A DNA stretch of 64,000 nucleotides, from positions 3,348,597 through 3,412,596 of the forward strand of contig LR590083.2 in NCBI GenBank assembly GCA_901457705.2, written 5' to 3'. Made by a program: the position numbers and the translations under genes. Below the pieces are notes generated by a model. It did no database searches and was not told the DNA's origin. It saw nothing but the letters and a program-made list of their open reading frames with translations. Origin of the DNA: Beijerinckiaceae bacterium RH AL1 (GTDB lineage Bacteria > Pseudomonadota > Alphaproteobacteria > Rhizobiales > Beijerinckiaceae). Shown piece by piece: positions 17,633 through 26,256 of the stretch; within the stretch, counting starts at the first letter, position 1; the number at the start of each line of letters is the position of its first letter.

Positions 17633-17725
17633 CCGGCCGGGACGTCCTCCATTTTCGGGACTGACGTAACCGACGGGCAATATTTCATATTCTAAATATC
17701 GGTCGCCTAAATACGGTGCGGCCGC
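17633..17725. promoter_or_regulatory. AT-rich putative promoter of the tadE pair
   Basis: A local drop in GC with an imperfect inverted repeat (ACCG...ATATTT / AAATAT-CGGT, about 17668-17704) directly upstream of the first TadE gene. Probably the promoter. No -35/-10 or CtrA TTAA-N7-TTAA box could be fixed with confidence. Confidence 0.4.
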
Positions 17726-18370
17726 ATGAAGAGATTACGTAACGTCAAGCAGATCGCGCTTCCGCGACGCTTCGCGCAAGACAAGCGCGGCGCAACGGCG
17801 GTCGAGTTCGCTCTGGTCTCGGTGCCGTTCTTCGGGCTGCTGCTGGCGATCCTCGAGACCGGCTTCGTCGCCTGGGCCAACGAAGGCCTGCAGACGGCGG
17901 TGGCGGACGCCGGCCGCAACCTGATGACCGGCGTCGCGCAGACGTCGTCGATCACCACGGCGGACCAGTTCCGCACGACCTACATCTGCCCGGCGAACGG
18001 GCCACGCATCCTGCCGAGCTTCATCGATTGCTCGAAGCTGATCATCGACGTGCGCTCCTACTCGGTGCCGGCGTCCTATTCCGTCTTCGCGACGCTCGAC
18101 ACTGCCAACGATTTCTACGCGACCAACGCGACGCGGCTCTTCTGCCCCGGCAACGCCGGCGCGATCACCATCGTGCGGGTCGCCTATCCGATGCCGGTCT
18201 ACCTGCCGATCCTCGTCGCGGCGCCGAACAACTCGGTCGGCGTGCAGACGGCGGGCCAGTACCAGGGCGTGCCGGGGACGACCGGCTACACCCACCTCCT
18301 GCTCGCGACCTCGGTGTTCCAGGCGGAGCCGTACACCAGCGGCACCTACACCCCGCCGCCCGGATGCTGA
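17726..18370 (+). CDS. TadE-family pilus assembly protein
   Basis: 214 residues. The TadE motif is clear: DKRGATAVEFALVSVPFFGLLLAILETGFVAWANEGLQTAVADAGR, with the Glu at position +5 of the hydrophobic segment typical of type IV pseudopilins (about residues 20-60). The rest is an extracytoplasmic domain with three to four Cys. TadE-type minor pilins belong to Flp/Tad pilus systems. The rest of the tad locus (cpaA-F, tadB/C) is not in this window. Confidence 0.88.
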   Translation: MKRLRNVKQIALPRRFAQDKRGATAVEFALVSVPFFGLLLAILETGFVAWANEGLQTAVADAGRNLMTGVAQTSSITTADQFRTTYICPANGPRILPSFIDCSKLIIDVRSYSVPASYSVFATLDTANDFYATNATRLFCPGNAGAITIVRVAYPMPVYLPILVAAPNNSVGVQTAGQYQGVPGTTGYTHLLLATSVFQAEPYTSGTYTPPPGC

Positions 18371-19086
18371 GGCGGGCGGTCAGTTTCGTGCGCGGTGCGC
18401 TCGCGAGATGCACGCGCGACAGGCGCGGCATCGCGGCGGTCGAGTTCGCGATCGTCGTGCCGGTGATCCTGATCCTCTACGTCGGCGCGGCCGACGTGAC
18501 GCGCGCCGTGCAGATGGGGCGGCGGCTGGACCTGCTGTCGCGCACCGTCTCCGACCTCGTCTCGCAGCAGTCGACCACGACGCCGGTCTCCGCGAGCACC
18601 GTGGGCCTGATCTTCGGCGCCGCGACGGCGGTGATGGCGCCGTTCCCGACGAGCAGCGTGACGCTCACGGTCTCGGCGGTCGACATCAAGGCGAAGTCCG
18701 ACGGCACCTGCTGCCAGGCGCTGGTGCGCTGGTCGTTCACGCAGAACGGCACGCTGCGCGCCTGCACGACGCCGCTGACCCAGGTCGGCAACGGCGCGCC
18801 CGCCTCGGCGACCACCATCCCGAGCTCGATCATCCTCGCCAACAGCGCCGGCGGCTTCAACTATCTCGCCGGCTCGACCTCCTACCTGATCATCGCCGAC
18901 ATCACCGGCACCTACACGCCGTTCTTCACGTCGCTGCCGCCGCCGCTCGGCAATCCGTCGACCTGGTTCCAGGCCGGCATGCGGCGGACGACCTACATGG
19001 TGCCGCGCTCGCCCACCGGCCCGATCAAGCTGGCGACGCCGATCACCGGCACCGGGCCCGGGCAGAGCGGCGTCGTCTGCTTCTAG
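18364..19086 (+). CDS. Second TadE/TadF-like pseudopilin
   Basis: 240 residues. The ATG at 18364 overlaps the upstream stop by 7 nt (ATGCTGA), so the two are coupled. DRRGIAAVEFAIVVPVILILYVGAADVTRAVQMGRRLDLLSRTV is again a TadE-type N-terminal transmembrane helix. The periplasmic part has a vicinal Cys pair (GTCCQALV) and a C-terminal VVCF. It pairs with the preceding gene as minor pilins. It converges with the SIMPL gene, sharing a CTAG stop overlap. Confidence 0.87.
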   Translation: MLRRAVSFVRGALARCTRDRRGIAAVEFAIVVPVILILYVGAADVTRAVQMGRRLDLLSRTVSDLVSQQSTTTPVSASTVGLIFGAATAVMAPFPTSSVTLTVSAVDIKAKSDGTCCQALVRWSFTQNGTLRACTTPLTQVGNGAPASATTIPSSIILANSAGGFNYLAGSTSYLIIADITGTYTPFFTSLPPPLGNPSTWFQAGMRRTTYMVPRSPTGPIKLATPITGTGPGQSGVVCF

Positions 19087-19826
19087 GGCTGGTCGATCGC
19101 CCAGGTCACGGTGGCGCTCGCCTGCAGCGACTGGCTGCCCGCCTCGACGGGCACCGCGGCGGGCGCCGCGCGGGCTGCCTTCATCGCCGCCATCGGCATG
19201 GGGAAGACCGGCCGCGGCGCGCCCTCGCGCTCGATGACGAGCACGCGCCCGAGCTTCACGCCCGCGGCCTGCGCCATGATCTCGGCGTGGCGCTTGGCGT
19301 TCGCCACCGCCTCGCCGGACAGCCTGTCGAGGATCGGCTGGGGATGCTCGATCGAGAAGGCGATGCCCTCGAGCGCGTTGGCGCCCTTGTCGATGAGGAT
19401 CTGCGCGAGCGCACCGGCCTGCGCGAGGTCGCGGACGCGGATCGCGATCGTGTTCGACGCGTCGAAGCCGTTCGGCCGGCGCCCGATGTAGCGGCCGTTG
19501 GCGTCCTGCTGGTCCTCGAAGCTTTGCGATATGTCGATCGAGCGCGTCGCGATGTCGGCCGGCTTCACGCCCTGCGCCTTGGCCGCCTCGATGATCGCCG
19601 CGGCCGTCGTCGACGTCGCATCCGCCGCCGCCTTGGCGGTCGCGCGATGGTTGGCGACGCCGAGGGTGATCGTCGCGAGGTCCGGCGGCACCTCCGCAGA
19701 GGCCGTGCCGACGACGGTGATCCGCGGCGTGTCGTCGAGCGACGGCGTGTCGTCATCCTGCGCGTGCGCGGAGCCCGCGGCGAGGACGAAGGCCAGGGCG
19801 ACGACGAGGGCAAGCGGCTTGGTCAT
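19083..19826 (-). CDS. SIMPL (DUF541) domain periplasmic protein
   Basis: 247 residues: signal peptide (PLALVVALAFVLAAGSAHA), then the SIMPL/DUF541 domain with ITVVGTASAEVPPDLATITLGV, SQSFEDQQDANGRYIGRRPNGFDASNTIAIRVRDL and AIAFSIEHP-type features (read as EGIAFSIEHPQPI), ending with SATVTWAIDQP. The family includes E. coli YggE, linked to oxidative stress, and forms oligomeric assemblies in some species. Its stop codon overlaps that of the convergent TadE-like gene (CTAG). Confidence 0.92.
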   Translation of the reverse strand: MTKPLALVVALAFVLAAGSAHAQDDDTPSLDDTPRITVVGTASAEVPPDLATITLGVANHRATAKAAADATSTTAAAIIEAAKAQGVKPADIATRSIDISQSFEDQQDANGRYIGRRPNGFDASNTIAIRVRDLAQAGALAQILIDKGANALEGIAFSIEHPQPILDRLSGEAVANAKRHAEIMAQAAGVKLGRVLVIEREGAPRPVFPMPMAAMKAARAAPAAVPVEAGSQSLQASATVTWAIDQP

Positions 19827-19925
19827 GAGGCCATCTCCGGCAGCGCCGCGGACATAGGCGCCGACGATGGCCCGAGGATGACGGCGCCGGCGGAGGACGC
19901 GTCGAGGGCAGGCGACTTGGGCCGG

Positions 19926-20372
19926 CTAATCCCTCGCGCCCTTCGCCGCGAGCGCGACCAGCGCGGCGCGGAGATCGGCCGGCAGCGCCGCGAGCCAGGC
20001 GTCCTCCTCGCCCGCGAGCGGCAGCACGTGGCCGAACTCGACCATGTCACCCGGCGCGAGCTCGTTCAGGTAGACCCACACCTCGTGCGCCGCGACGCCG
20101 GCGAGCCCTGCCACCTCGCGGGCGATCGCCTCGGCCAGCCCGGTGCGGATCGCCGGCGTGCGGCCGGAGCGGATGTCGCCGCGCACCATCACATGCGCGT
20201 CCGCCGGCTCGCCGCCGATGAAGCGATGCGCCCGCTCCTCGAACACGATCTGCGCGAACGAGGTCGGCGCGCCGGTGGCGGCGGCATGCGCCCGCGTGAT
20301 GGCGCGGGCGATGGCGGCGCGGCGCGGCTCGTCGAGAAAGCCGGGGCGGGTGGTGCAGGTGTAGGTGGGCAT
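19926..20372 (-). CDS. Tautomerase_3 family protein, cis-3-chloroacrylate dehalogenase-like
   Basis: 148 residues; after Met removal Pro1 is N-terminal (MPTYTC). Aligning by eye to cis-CaaD, all six catalytic residues are present: Pro1, His28 (RAITRAH), Arg67 and Arg70 (RGDIRSGR), Tyr100 (EVWVYLNE) and Glu111 (DMVEFGH). The family covers cis-CaaD, its Corynebacterium homologue Cg10062 and promiscuous tautomerases, so dehalogenase activity is possible but not certain. It stands alone, with no trans-CaaD or malonate semialdehyde decarboxylase nearby. Confidence 0.85.
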   Translation of the reverse strand: MPTYTCTTRPGFLDEPRRAAIARAITRAHAAATGAPTSFAQIVFEERAHRFIGGEPADAHVMVRGDIRSGRTPAIRTGLAEAIAREVAGLAGVAAHEVWVYLNELAPGDMVEFGHVLPLAGEEDAWLAALPADLRAALVALAAKGARD

Positions 20373-20523
20373 GATCGGCCTTCCCTGCCTTCATGAGAGC
20401 AGGGATCGGGGTTTGACCAGACGATCCTTCGACGGGCTTGCAGGGGCACGGGCGCGAACAAGCAGAGCCGACTGCCGGTATGGTTATTGCTTAGCTGTTT
20501 GCCGCGTAAACGAGACGACACCC

Positions 20524-20745
20524 ATGAAAACATTGGCGTTCGCGGCGGCACTCGGATCGAGCTTGATGCTCGGGCTGGCCGCGTCCTCGGTCGCTGCGGC
20601 GCAGACCTGCACGGGCAGGTCGGTCGCCGTCGACCCCATCGACAGCGCGAACCGCGTGCACCAGCGCCCGGAGTACATCGCCGACGACCTCGGCGACGTG
20701 CCGTCGAGCCTCTACGCGAGACGTCCGCAGCGCGGACGCCACTGA
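20524..20745 (+). CDS. Small exported protein
   Basis: 73 residues: signal peptide MKTLAFAAALGSSLMLGLA...VAAA, then a short mature part with a single Cys (QTCTGRSVAVDPIDSANRVH) and a basic tail. The ATG at 20524 is preferred to longer upstream frames because it starts a classic signal sequence. No family recognised. Confidence 0.6.
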   Translation: MKTLAFAAALGSSLMLGLAASSVAAAQTCTGRSVAVDPIDSANRVHQRPEYIADDLGDVPSSLYARRPQRGRH

Positions 20746-20765
20746 TCGCGCCAGGCCGCGATCAG
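20742..20765. terminator. Hairpin between convergent small gene and polA
   Basis: Perfect 9-bp stem CTGATCGCG / CGCGATCAG with a 6-nt loop, overlapping the stop of the small gene and lying 20 nt past the polA stop. It is well placed as a bidirectional terminator, though no U-tract follows. Confidence 0.55.
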
Positions 20766-20784
20766 CAACGGCTCACCTCGGCGG

Positions 20785-23700
20785 CTAGTGCGCCTCGTCC
20801 CAGTTCGCCGCCGCCTTGGCGTCGACCTGCAGCGGCACGGAGAGCTGCACGGCGGGGTGCGGCGCCTCGATCATCACGCCGCGCACCACCGCGATCGTGT
20901 CGTCGACCTCGGCCTCCGGCACCTCGAAGACCAGCTCGTCGTGCACCTGCAGGAGCATCTGCGCCTTCAGCCCCGCGCGCTCCAGCGCGGCATCCATGCG
21001 CACCATCGCCCGGCGGATGATGTCGGCGGCGGTGCCCTGGATCGGCGCGTTGATCGCCGCGCGCTCGTTGAAGGCGCGCTCCGACGGGTTCGAGGCGGTG
21101 ATGCGCGGATAGTGGCAGCGCCGGCCGAACAGGGTCTCGACGTAGCCCTTGGTCCGGCAGGTCGCCTTGGTCGCATCCATATAGGCGCGGATGCCGGGGA
21201 AGCGCTCGAAGTAGCGCTTGATGTAGGCGCCGGCCTCGGAGCGCTCGATGCCGAGCTGGTTGGCGAGGCCGAAGGCGGAGATGCCGTAGATGATGCCGAA
21301 GTTGATCGCCTTGGCGCGGCGGCGGATCTCGCTCGTCATGCTCTCCATCGGCACCGAGAACATTTCCGACGCCGTCATCGCGTGGATGTCGTCGCCGCGC
21401 GCGAACGCCTCCTTGAGCTGCGGGATGTCGGCGATATGCGCGAGCAGCCGCAGCTCGATTTGCGAATAGTCGGCCGACATCAGAAGATGCCCCGGCTTCG
21501 GGATGAAGGCGGTGCGGATCTTGCGCCCCGCCTCGTTGCGGACCGGAATGTTCTGCAGGTTCGGCTCGGTGGAGGACAAACGACCCGTCGTCGTCGCCGC
21601 AAGCTGGTAGGAGGTATGGACGCGGCCGTTGGCGTCCATGTGGCCAGGCAGCGCGTCGCAGTAATTGTTCTTGAGCTTGGTGGTCTGGCGCCATTCCAGC
21701 ACCTTGCCGGCGAACGCGTTGCCCTCTTCTGCCAGGTCCTCCAGCACGCCGGCGGCGGTCGACAGCGCGCCCGTTGCGGTCTTGCGCGCGCCCGTCACGC
21801 CCATGCGGCCGAACAGGATGTCGCCGAGCTGCTTCGGCGAGCCGATGTTGAAGGCGCCGCCCGCCATCTCGTAGATCTCGCCCTCGAGCCGCTCCGCCTC
21901 CTTGGCGAACTCGCCGGAGAGCCGCTTGAGGATCGCCTTGTCGACGGCGATGCCGCGCCGCTCCATGCGGCCGAGCACGGCGGTCATCGGCCGCTCCAGC
22001 GTCTCGTAGACGGCGGTCATCTTCTCGGCCGGCAGGCGCGGCTTCAGCGCCAGCCACAGCCGCAGCGTGACGTCGGTGTCTTCCGCCGCATATTCCGTCG
22101 CGCGCTCGATCGAGACGCGCGGGAAGCCGATGAAGGTGCGGCCCTGGCCCGCCACCTCGCCGAACTGGATCGGTTTGTGACCGAACAGCTTTTCGGAGAG
22201 CACGTCCATGCCGTGGTCGCTGCGGCCGGCATCGAGCACGTAGGAGATGAGCAGCGTGTCGTCGAGCGGCGCGACCTCGATGCCGCGCGCCGCGAGCACG
22301 TGCCAGTCGAACTTCATGTTGTGGGCGATCTTGAGCACGCTCGGATCCTCGAGCAGCGGCTTCAGCCGTGCGAGCACGTCGTCGGGCTCGAGCTGCCCCG
22401 GCACGCGCGCGGCGCCGCCGAAGAGATCGCCCTCGCCTTCGCCGACATGCAGGAGCGGCACGTAGACCGCGTCGCCGGCGCCGACGCAGAGCGACAGGCC
22501 GACAAGATCGGCGGTGAGCGGGTTGAGGCCGGAGGTCTCGGTGTCGATGGCGATGGCGCCGGACTCGATCGCCGCCTCGATCACCACGTCGAGCGCGTCG
22601 AGCGAGGTGATCGTGATGTAGCGCTTGCGATCGAACGGCGTCTCGCGCAACGCCTTGGCGCGGGCCTCGGCGAGCTTGCCGGGGCCCGTGGCGATCGCCG
22701 CGACCGGCGCCTGCTCGCCGTAGCGGGCGTTGCGCGCCGGGCCCTCGAAGGGCTTCGCCTCGCCCACGATCTTCTCGCCCTGCCGCGTGCGCCAGCCGGC
22801 CTGCCCGGCGAACTCGGGATCGGGCTCGATCTCGCCGGCGTCGACCTCGAAGCTCTCGGCGGCCCGCTTCGTCAGCGTCGTGAACTCGAGCGCCTTGAAG
22901 TAGGCGACCAGCGTCCTGCCGTCCGGCGCCGCGAGGCCGAGGTCGTCCAGCGGCACCTCGACGTCGACGTCACGCTTCAGCCGCACGAGCTCGCGCGAGA
23001 GCTGGATCAGCTTCACGCTCTCGGGGTCGGTCAGCGTCTCGCGCTTCTTTGGCTGCTTGATCTCCTTGGCGCAGGCGAGCAGCGTGTCGAGGTCGCCGAA
23101 CTCGTTGATGAGCTGCGCCGCGGTCTTGACGCCGATGCCCTTGGCGCCGGGCACGTTGTCGGTGGAATCGCCGGCCAGCGCCTGCACGTCGACGACGAGG
23201 TCGGGCCCGACGCCGAAATAGTCGAACACCTCCTGCTCGCCGATGCGCCGCTCCTCGCGCGCGCCCGCCGTGCCGGCGATGCCCGAAGCCGGATCGTACA
23301 TCGCGACGCCGGGGCGGATCAGCTGCATCAGGTCCTTGTCGGCCGAGACGATGAGCACGTCGGCGCCGCGCTCGCGCGCCTGCTCGGCGTAGGTCGCGAT
23401 AAGATCGTCGGCCTCGTAGCGGTCCTGCTCCACCGGCTTCAGCCCGAACGCGCGCACCGAATCCCGCATCAGCGGGAACTGCGGGATCAGGTCCTCCGGC
23501 GGCTCCGAGCGATTGGCCTTGTAGGCGGGATAGAGCTCGCGACGGAACGAGTTCTCCGACTTGTCGAAGATGATGGCGAGGTGCGTCGGCATGATGCCGG
23601 CCGCGCCCTCGCGCACGAACTGGAAGAGCTTGGTGCAGAAGAGCCGCACCGCGCCGGTCGGCAGGCGATCGGAGCGATAGTTGTACTTTGGGTCCTGCCG

Positions 23701-23820
23701 GATCGACTGGAAGTAGGCCCGGAAGACGAAGGACGAGCCGTCGACGAGAAAGACATGGTCGCCCGGCCCGACGGGGCGAACGGCTTGGGCTTCGGCTTCA
23801 GCAGGCGCGGCGGAGGTCAT
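20785..23820 (-). CDS. polA: DNA polymerase I
   Basis: 1011 residues, full length. The 5'-3' exonuclease domain spans about 20-310 (FLVDGSSFVFRAYF, DKDLMQLI, ALAGDSTDNVPGAKGIG). The 3'-5' exonuclease domain still has catalytic DxE (AIDTETSGLNPLTADLVG), so proofreading is predicted. Polymerase motif A is LLMSADYSQIELRLLAHI, motif B RRAKAINFGIIYGISAFGL and motif C LQVHDELVFEV. Roles are Okazaki fragment processing and gap repair. A huge antisense open frame over this gene is a codon-bias shadow. Confidence 0.98.
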   Translation of the reverse strand: MTSAAPAEAEAQAVRPVGPGDHVFLVDGSSFVFRAYFQSIRQDPKYNYRSDRLPTGAVRLFCTKLFQFVREGAAGIMPTHLAIIFDKSENSFRRELYPAYKANRSEPPEDLIPQFPLMRDSVRAFGLKPVEQDRYEADDLIATYAEQARERGADVLIVSADKDLMQLIRPGVAMYDPASGIAGTAGAREERRIGEQEVFDYFGVGPDLVVDVQALAGDSTDNVPGAKGIGVKTAAQLINEFGDLDTLLACAKEIKQPKKRETLTDPESVKLIQLSRELVRLKRDVDVEVPLDDLGLAAPDGRTLVAYFKALEFTTLTKRAAESFEVDAGEIEPDPEFAGQAGWRTRQGEKIVGEAKPFEGPARNARYGEQAPVAAIATGPGKLAEARAKALRETPFDRKRYITITSLDALDVVIEAAIESGAIAIDTETSGLNPLTADLVGLSLCVGAGDAVYVPLLHVGEGEGDLFGGAARVPGQLEPDDVLARLKPLLEDPSVLKIAHNMKFDWHVLAARGIEVAPLDDTLLISYVLDAGRSDHGMDVLSEKLFGHKPIQFGEVAGQGRTFIGFPRVSIERATEYAAEDTDVTLRLWLALKPRLPAEKMTAVYETLERPMTAVLGRMERRGIAVDKAILKRLSGEFAKEAERLEGEIYEMAGGAFNIGSPKQLGDILFGRMGVTGARKTATGALSTAAGVLEDLAEEGNAFAGKVLEWRQTTKLKNNYCDALPGHMDANGRVHTSYQLAATTTGRLSSTEPNLQNIPVRNEAGRKIRTAFIPKPGHLLMSADYSQIELRLLAHIADIPQLKEAFARGDDIHAMTASEMFSVPMESMTSEIRRRAKAINFGIIYGISAFGLANQLGIERSEAGAYIKRYFERFPGIRAYMDATKATCRTKGYVETLFGRRCHYPRITASNPSERAFNERAAINAPIQGTAADIIRRAMVRMDAALERAGLKAQMLLQVHDELVFEVPEAEVDDTIAVVRGVMIEAPHPAVQLSVPLQVDAKAAANWDEAH

Positions 23821-23853
23821 GCGGGGAGCATAACGGCTCGGAGACGACCCCGG

Positions 23854-24132
23854 TCAACCCAGAGGTTTTCGCGCCGCGTGCCTTCCGCCGTGGATGACGA
23901 TCTCGTCACCCGTCACCCGGTAGAACACGAGGTAAGGATAGGGCGTTACCACGATCCGACGCATGCCGGGGCGACGCGTCAGCTGCCCAGCTTGCGGATG
24001 CTGCAGCAACACCGCCAGGACGGACTGTAGTCTACGCTGAACCCGCCGGGCGCCCGTCGGCGAATGCGCTTCGATGTATGTCAGGATCCCGTCGAGGTCG
24101 TCCGCGGCCGGAAGCGTGAAGCGCAGTCTCAC
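23854..24132 (-). CDS. ParE/RelE-family toxin
   Basis: 92 residues from the GTG at 24132, which overlaps the antitoxin stop (GTGA) and gives the family-typical start VRLRFTLPAADDLDGILTYI. C-terminal PYPYLVFYRVTGDEIVIHGGRHAARKP is the characteristic RelE/ParE end. An ATG at 24150 would add six residues. ParE toxins poison DNA gyrase and RelE toxins cleave mRNA; the PxxD/ILxYI pattern suggests ParE-like, not proven. Confidence 0.88.
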   Translation of the reverse strand: MRLRFTLPAADDLDGILTYIEAHSPTGARRVQRRLQSVLAVLLQHPQAGQLTRRPGMRRIVVTPYPYLVFYRVTGDEIVIHGGRHAARKPLG

Positions 24133-24356
24133 AGCCCATGCTTCGCCCAAATCGCCGCGATCTGGTCGTCCGTGGCGAACTCGCCGCGCGCGGCTGCCGC
24201 CTCGGAGCGGGCCAGGGCCGCGTCGTCATCGGGGGTCAGGTCGACGAGTTGCTGATCCGCGCCGGCCAGCGAGAGCACGAGCGAAGCGATCTCGTCCTGC
24301 GTGTCCGCCGGCAAAGCCCGCAGTGTCGCGACAGCGCGTTCCAGAAGCTCGCTCAT
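24129..24356 (-). CDS. Antitoxin partner of the ParE/RelE toxin
   Basis: 75 residues, acidic. The N-terminal part (LLERAVATLRALPADTQDEIASLVLSLAG) and C-terminal EAAAARGEFATDDQIAAIWAKHGL match antitoxins of the YefM-like/addiction-module type found before ParE genes. It is the first gene of the pair and is translationally coupled to the toxin. It likely autoregulates the operon. Confidence 0.85.
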   Translation of the reverse strand: MSELLERAVATLRALPADTQDEIASLVLSLAGADQQLVDLTPDDDAALARSEAAAARGEFATDDQIAAIWAKHGL

Positions 24357-24408
24357 GATGCAAGGCTATCCTGACGGCGCTTCACGGTCGAGCCCCGGCG
24401 AGACGGCG

Positions 24409-25143
24409 CTAGCGCCCACCCGCCCCTTGCGACACCGTGCTTCCCGGCGCCGGGTGCGACGAGGCCACGACCTCGGGCGTCGCCGTCACCAGCACCACGC
24501 CGATCAGCACAGCGATCCAGTGCAGCACGGCGCCGACCAGCACGTGGCCGTGCCAGATCGGCCGCGCGAAGCGCCAATGCTCCTTCACGTGGAAAATGAC
24601 GCCGGCGGTGTAGACGAGGCCGCCCGCCAGCAGCAGCACGAGCGCCGGCATCGAGAGCGCCTTGATGATCGGCCCGGCGGCGATGAGCACGATCCAGCCG
24701 AGCGCGACGAAGAAGGCCACCGAGACGCTCTCGCGCATGTCGGGGAGGAGCAGCTTCAGCGCGATACCGGCGCCGGCGATGGCCCACACCGCGCTCGTCA
24801 TGCCCCAGGCCCAGGCGCCGGTCAGCGCATGCGTCGTGAAGGGCGTGTACGAGCCGGCGATCATCAGGAAGATGCCGGCGTGGTCGAGCCGGCGCAGCAG
24901 CGACCGCCGCTTCGGCGAGCCGAAGCTGTAGGCCATCGACGCGGCCAGCATGGCGACGAAGCCCAGGGCGTAGATCGCGATCGCCAGCGCGCGCCCGTCC
25001 CTGCTCGCAAAGGTGAGGGCGAGGAGAACCACGCCGCCGACCACCGCGAACACCAGGCCGGCCAGGTGGATGATCTTGTCGATCAGCCGGCCGAGCGGCG
25101 TGCAGTAGCGCGGATAGATCTCCTGGTAGATCTCCTGGGCCAT
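24409..25143 (-). CDS. Hemolysin III/TrhA family membrane protein (PAQR-like)
   Basis: 244 residues, seven predicted transmembrane helices. Motifs YPRYCTPLGRLIDKIIHLAGLVF, SLLRRLDHAGIFLMIAGSYTPF and HVKEHWRFARPIWHGHVLVGAVLHW carry the conserved Asp and His residues of the CREST/PAQR superfamily metal site. Bacterial TrhA proteins influence membrane energetics and lipid homeostasis; haemolysis is a historical label. The ATG at 25143 starts MAQEIYQEIY. Confidence 0.9.
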   Translation of the reverse strand: MAQEIYQEIYPRYCTPLGRLIDKIIHLAGLVFAVVGGVVLLALTFASRDGRALAIAIYALGFVAMLAASMAYSFGSPKRRSLLRRLDHAGIFLMIAGSYTPFTTHALTGAWAWGMTSAVWAIAGAGIALKLLLPDMRESVSVAFFVALGWIVLIAAGPIIKALSMPALVLLLAGGLVYTAGVIFHVKEHWRFARPIWHGHVLVGAVLHWIAVLIGVVLVTATPEVVASSHPAPGSTVSQGAGGR

Positions 25144-25303
25144 GAAGGATGATAACTCTACGGCACAACCTGACGAGCGCGAGGCTCCAACGTCGTTAAT
25201 GGCCGGTGTCGCGCCTTCGTTGCCACGCTTAAGCCGGCCAAACGTCGTAAGCCTCTGAGATGGAAGGGGTCCGCGCCGGACACGCGCGGCGGAAAGGAGC
25301 GGG

Positions 25304-25705
25304 ATGATCACCGGCCGATGCTTCTGCGGGCACGTGCGCTACGAGGTGCGCGGCACGCCGTTCCACGAGACGCTGTGCCACTGCGAGGACTGCCGCCGCG
25401 CGGCCGGCGCGCCGATCGTCGGCTGGTTCACCTGTCGGCCGCACGAGCTCGTCTGGACCGCCGGCGCGCCGAAGACCTGGGCGTCGAGCAACGGCGTGAC
25501 CCGCAGCTTCTGCGGCGACTGCGGCACGAGCTTCACCTATGCGCGGAGCGACCTCGACGAGGTCGACGTCACCATCGCCTCGCTCGACAAGCCCGAGGAC
25601 GTGCCGCCGCGCGACCACACGCGCCACCGCGGCCGCATCGCCTGGATCGACCGGCTCGCCGAGCTGGGCGCCTACCCCGTCGCGCGCGAGGACGACGCGG
25701 CGTGA
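25304..25705 (+). CDS. GFA (CENP-V/glutathione-dependent formaldehyde-activating) family protein
   Basis: 133 residues with the zinc-binding pattern of GFA domains: GRCFCGHVRYEV, LCHCEDCRRAAGAPIVGWF and RSFCGDCGTSFTYARS (CxC, CxxC, CxxC sets). Only some family members act on S-hydroxymethylglutathione, so the function here is open. AAAGGAG precedes the ATG. Its stop overlaps the GTG start of the phosphoesterase (GTGA). Confidence 0.92.
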   Translation: MITGRCFCGHVRYEVRGTPFHETLCHCEDCRRAAGAPIVGWFTCRPHELVWTAGAPKTWASSNGVTRSFCGDCGTSFTYARSDLDEVDVTIASLDKPEDVPPRDHTRHRGRIAWIDRLAELGAYPVAREDDAA

Positions 25706-26256
25706 TCTTCTTCACGGCGGACACGCATTTCGGCGACCCGCACATCCTGCGCCAGCGCCGCCAGTTCGAGACGATCGAGGCGCACGACGCCCTGCTGATC
25801 GAGCGCTGGAACGCGCGCATCGGACCGGACGACGAGGTCTGGCACGTCGGCGACTTCTCCGCCAACGCCAGCCGCGAGCTGTGCCAGGCCGTGTTCGCCC
25901 GGCTCGCCGGCCGCAAGCGGCTGGTGCGCGGCAACCACGACACCAACCGCGTGCTCGAGCTGCCCTGGGACAGGCCGCCGGTCGAGAGCGCGCGCTTCGC
26001 GCTGCGGCAAGACGACCGCGAGGTCGCGCTCTTTCTCTCGCACTATCCGCACCGCTCGTGGCCGGGCGTGTGGCGCGGCAGCCGCCACCTCTATGGCCAC
26101 ACGCACGCCAAGCTGCCGGACACGACCCGCTCCTGCGACGTCGGCGTCGACGCCTGGGATTTCTGGCCGGTGACGCTCGAGGAGGCGCTGGCCCGCCAGG
26201 CCGCCGCGGCCTCGCCGCCGGAGGAGCTGGTCGGGCGGGAGGATCGCTGGGCCTAG
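25702..26256 (+). CDS. Metallophosphoesterase
   Basis: 184 residues from GTG overlapping the GFA stop. Calcineurin-like signature blocks: FTADTHFGD (DxH), EVWHVGDFS (GD), VRGNHD (GNHD), LSHYPH and LYGHTHAK (GHxH). This is the compact MPPE type often annotated as a phosphoesterase of unknown substrate. It converges with the bdhA gene, overlapping its stop by 4 nt. Confidence 0.93.
   Translation: MIFFTADTHFGDPHILRQRRQFETIEAHDALLIERWNARIGPDDEVWHVGDFSANASRELCQAVFARLAGRKRLVRGNHDTNRVLELPWDRPPVESARFALRQDDREVALFLSHYPHRSWPGVWRGSRHLYGHTHAKLPDTTRSCDVGVDAWDFWPVTLEEALARQAAAASPPEELVGREDRWA

Noticed and set aside
18408-20396. 662-codon rightward frame spanning the TadE-like, SIMPL and tautomerase genes
   Set aside because: It crosses three genes on both strands with recognisable families; the product is Arg/Asp-rich shadow.
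20788-24030. 1080-codon open frame antisense to polA
   Set aside because: A mirror of codon bias in GC-rich DNA; the sense strand encodes full DNA polymerase I with all motifs, while the antisense product is Arg/Leu/Glu-rich with no domain.
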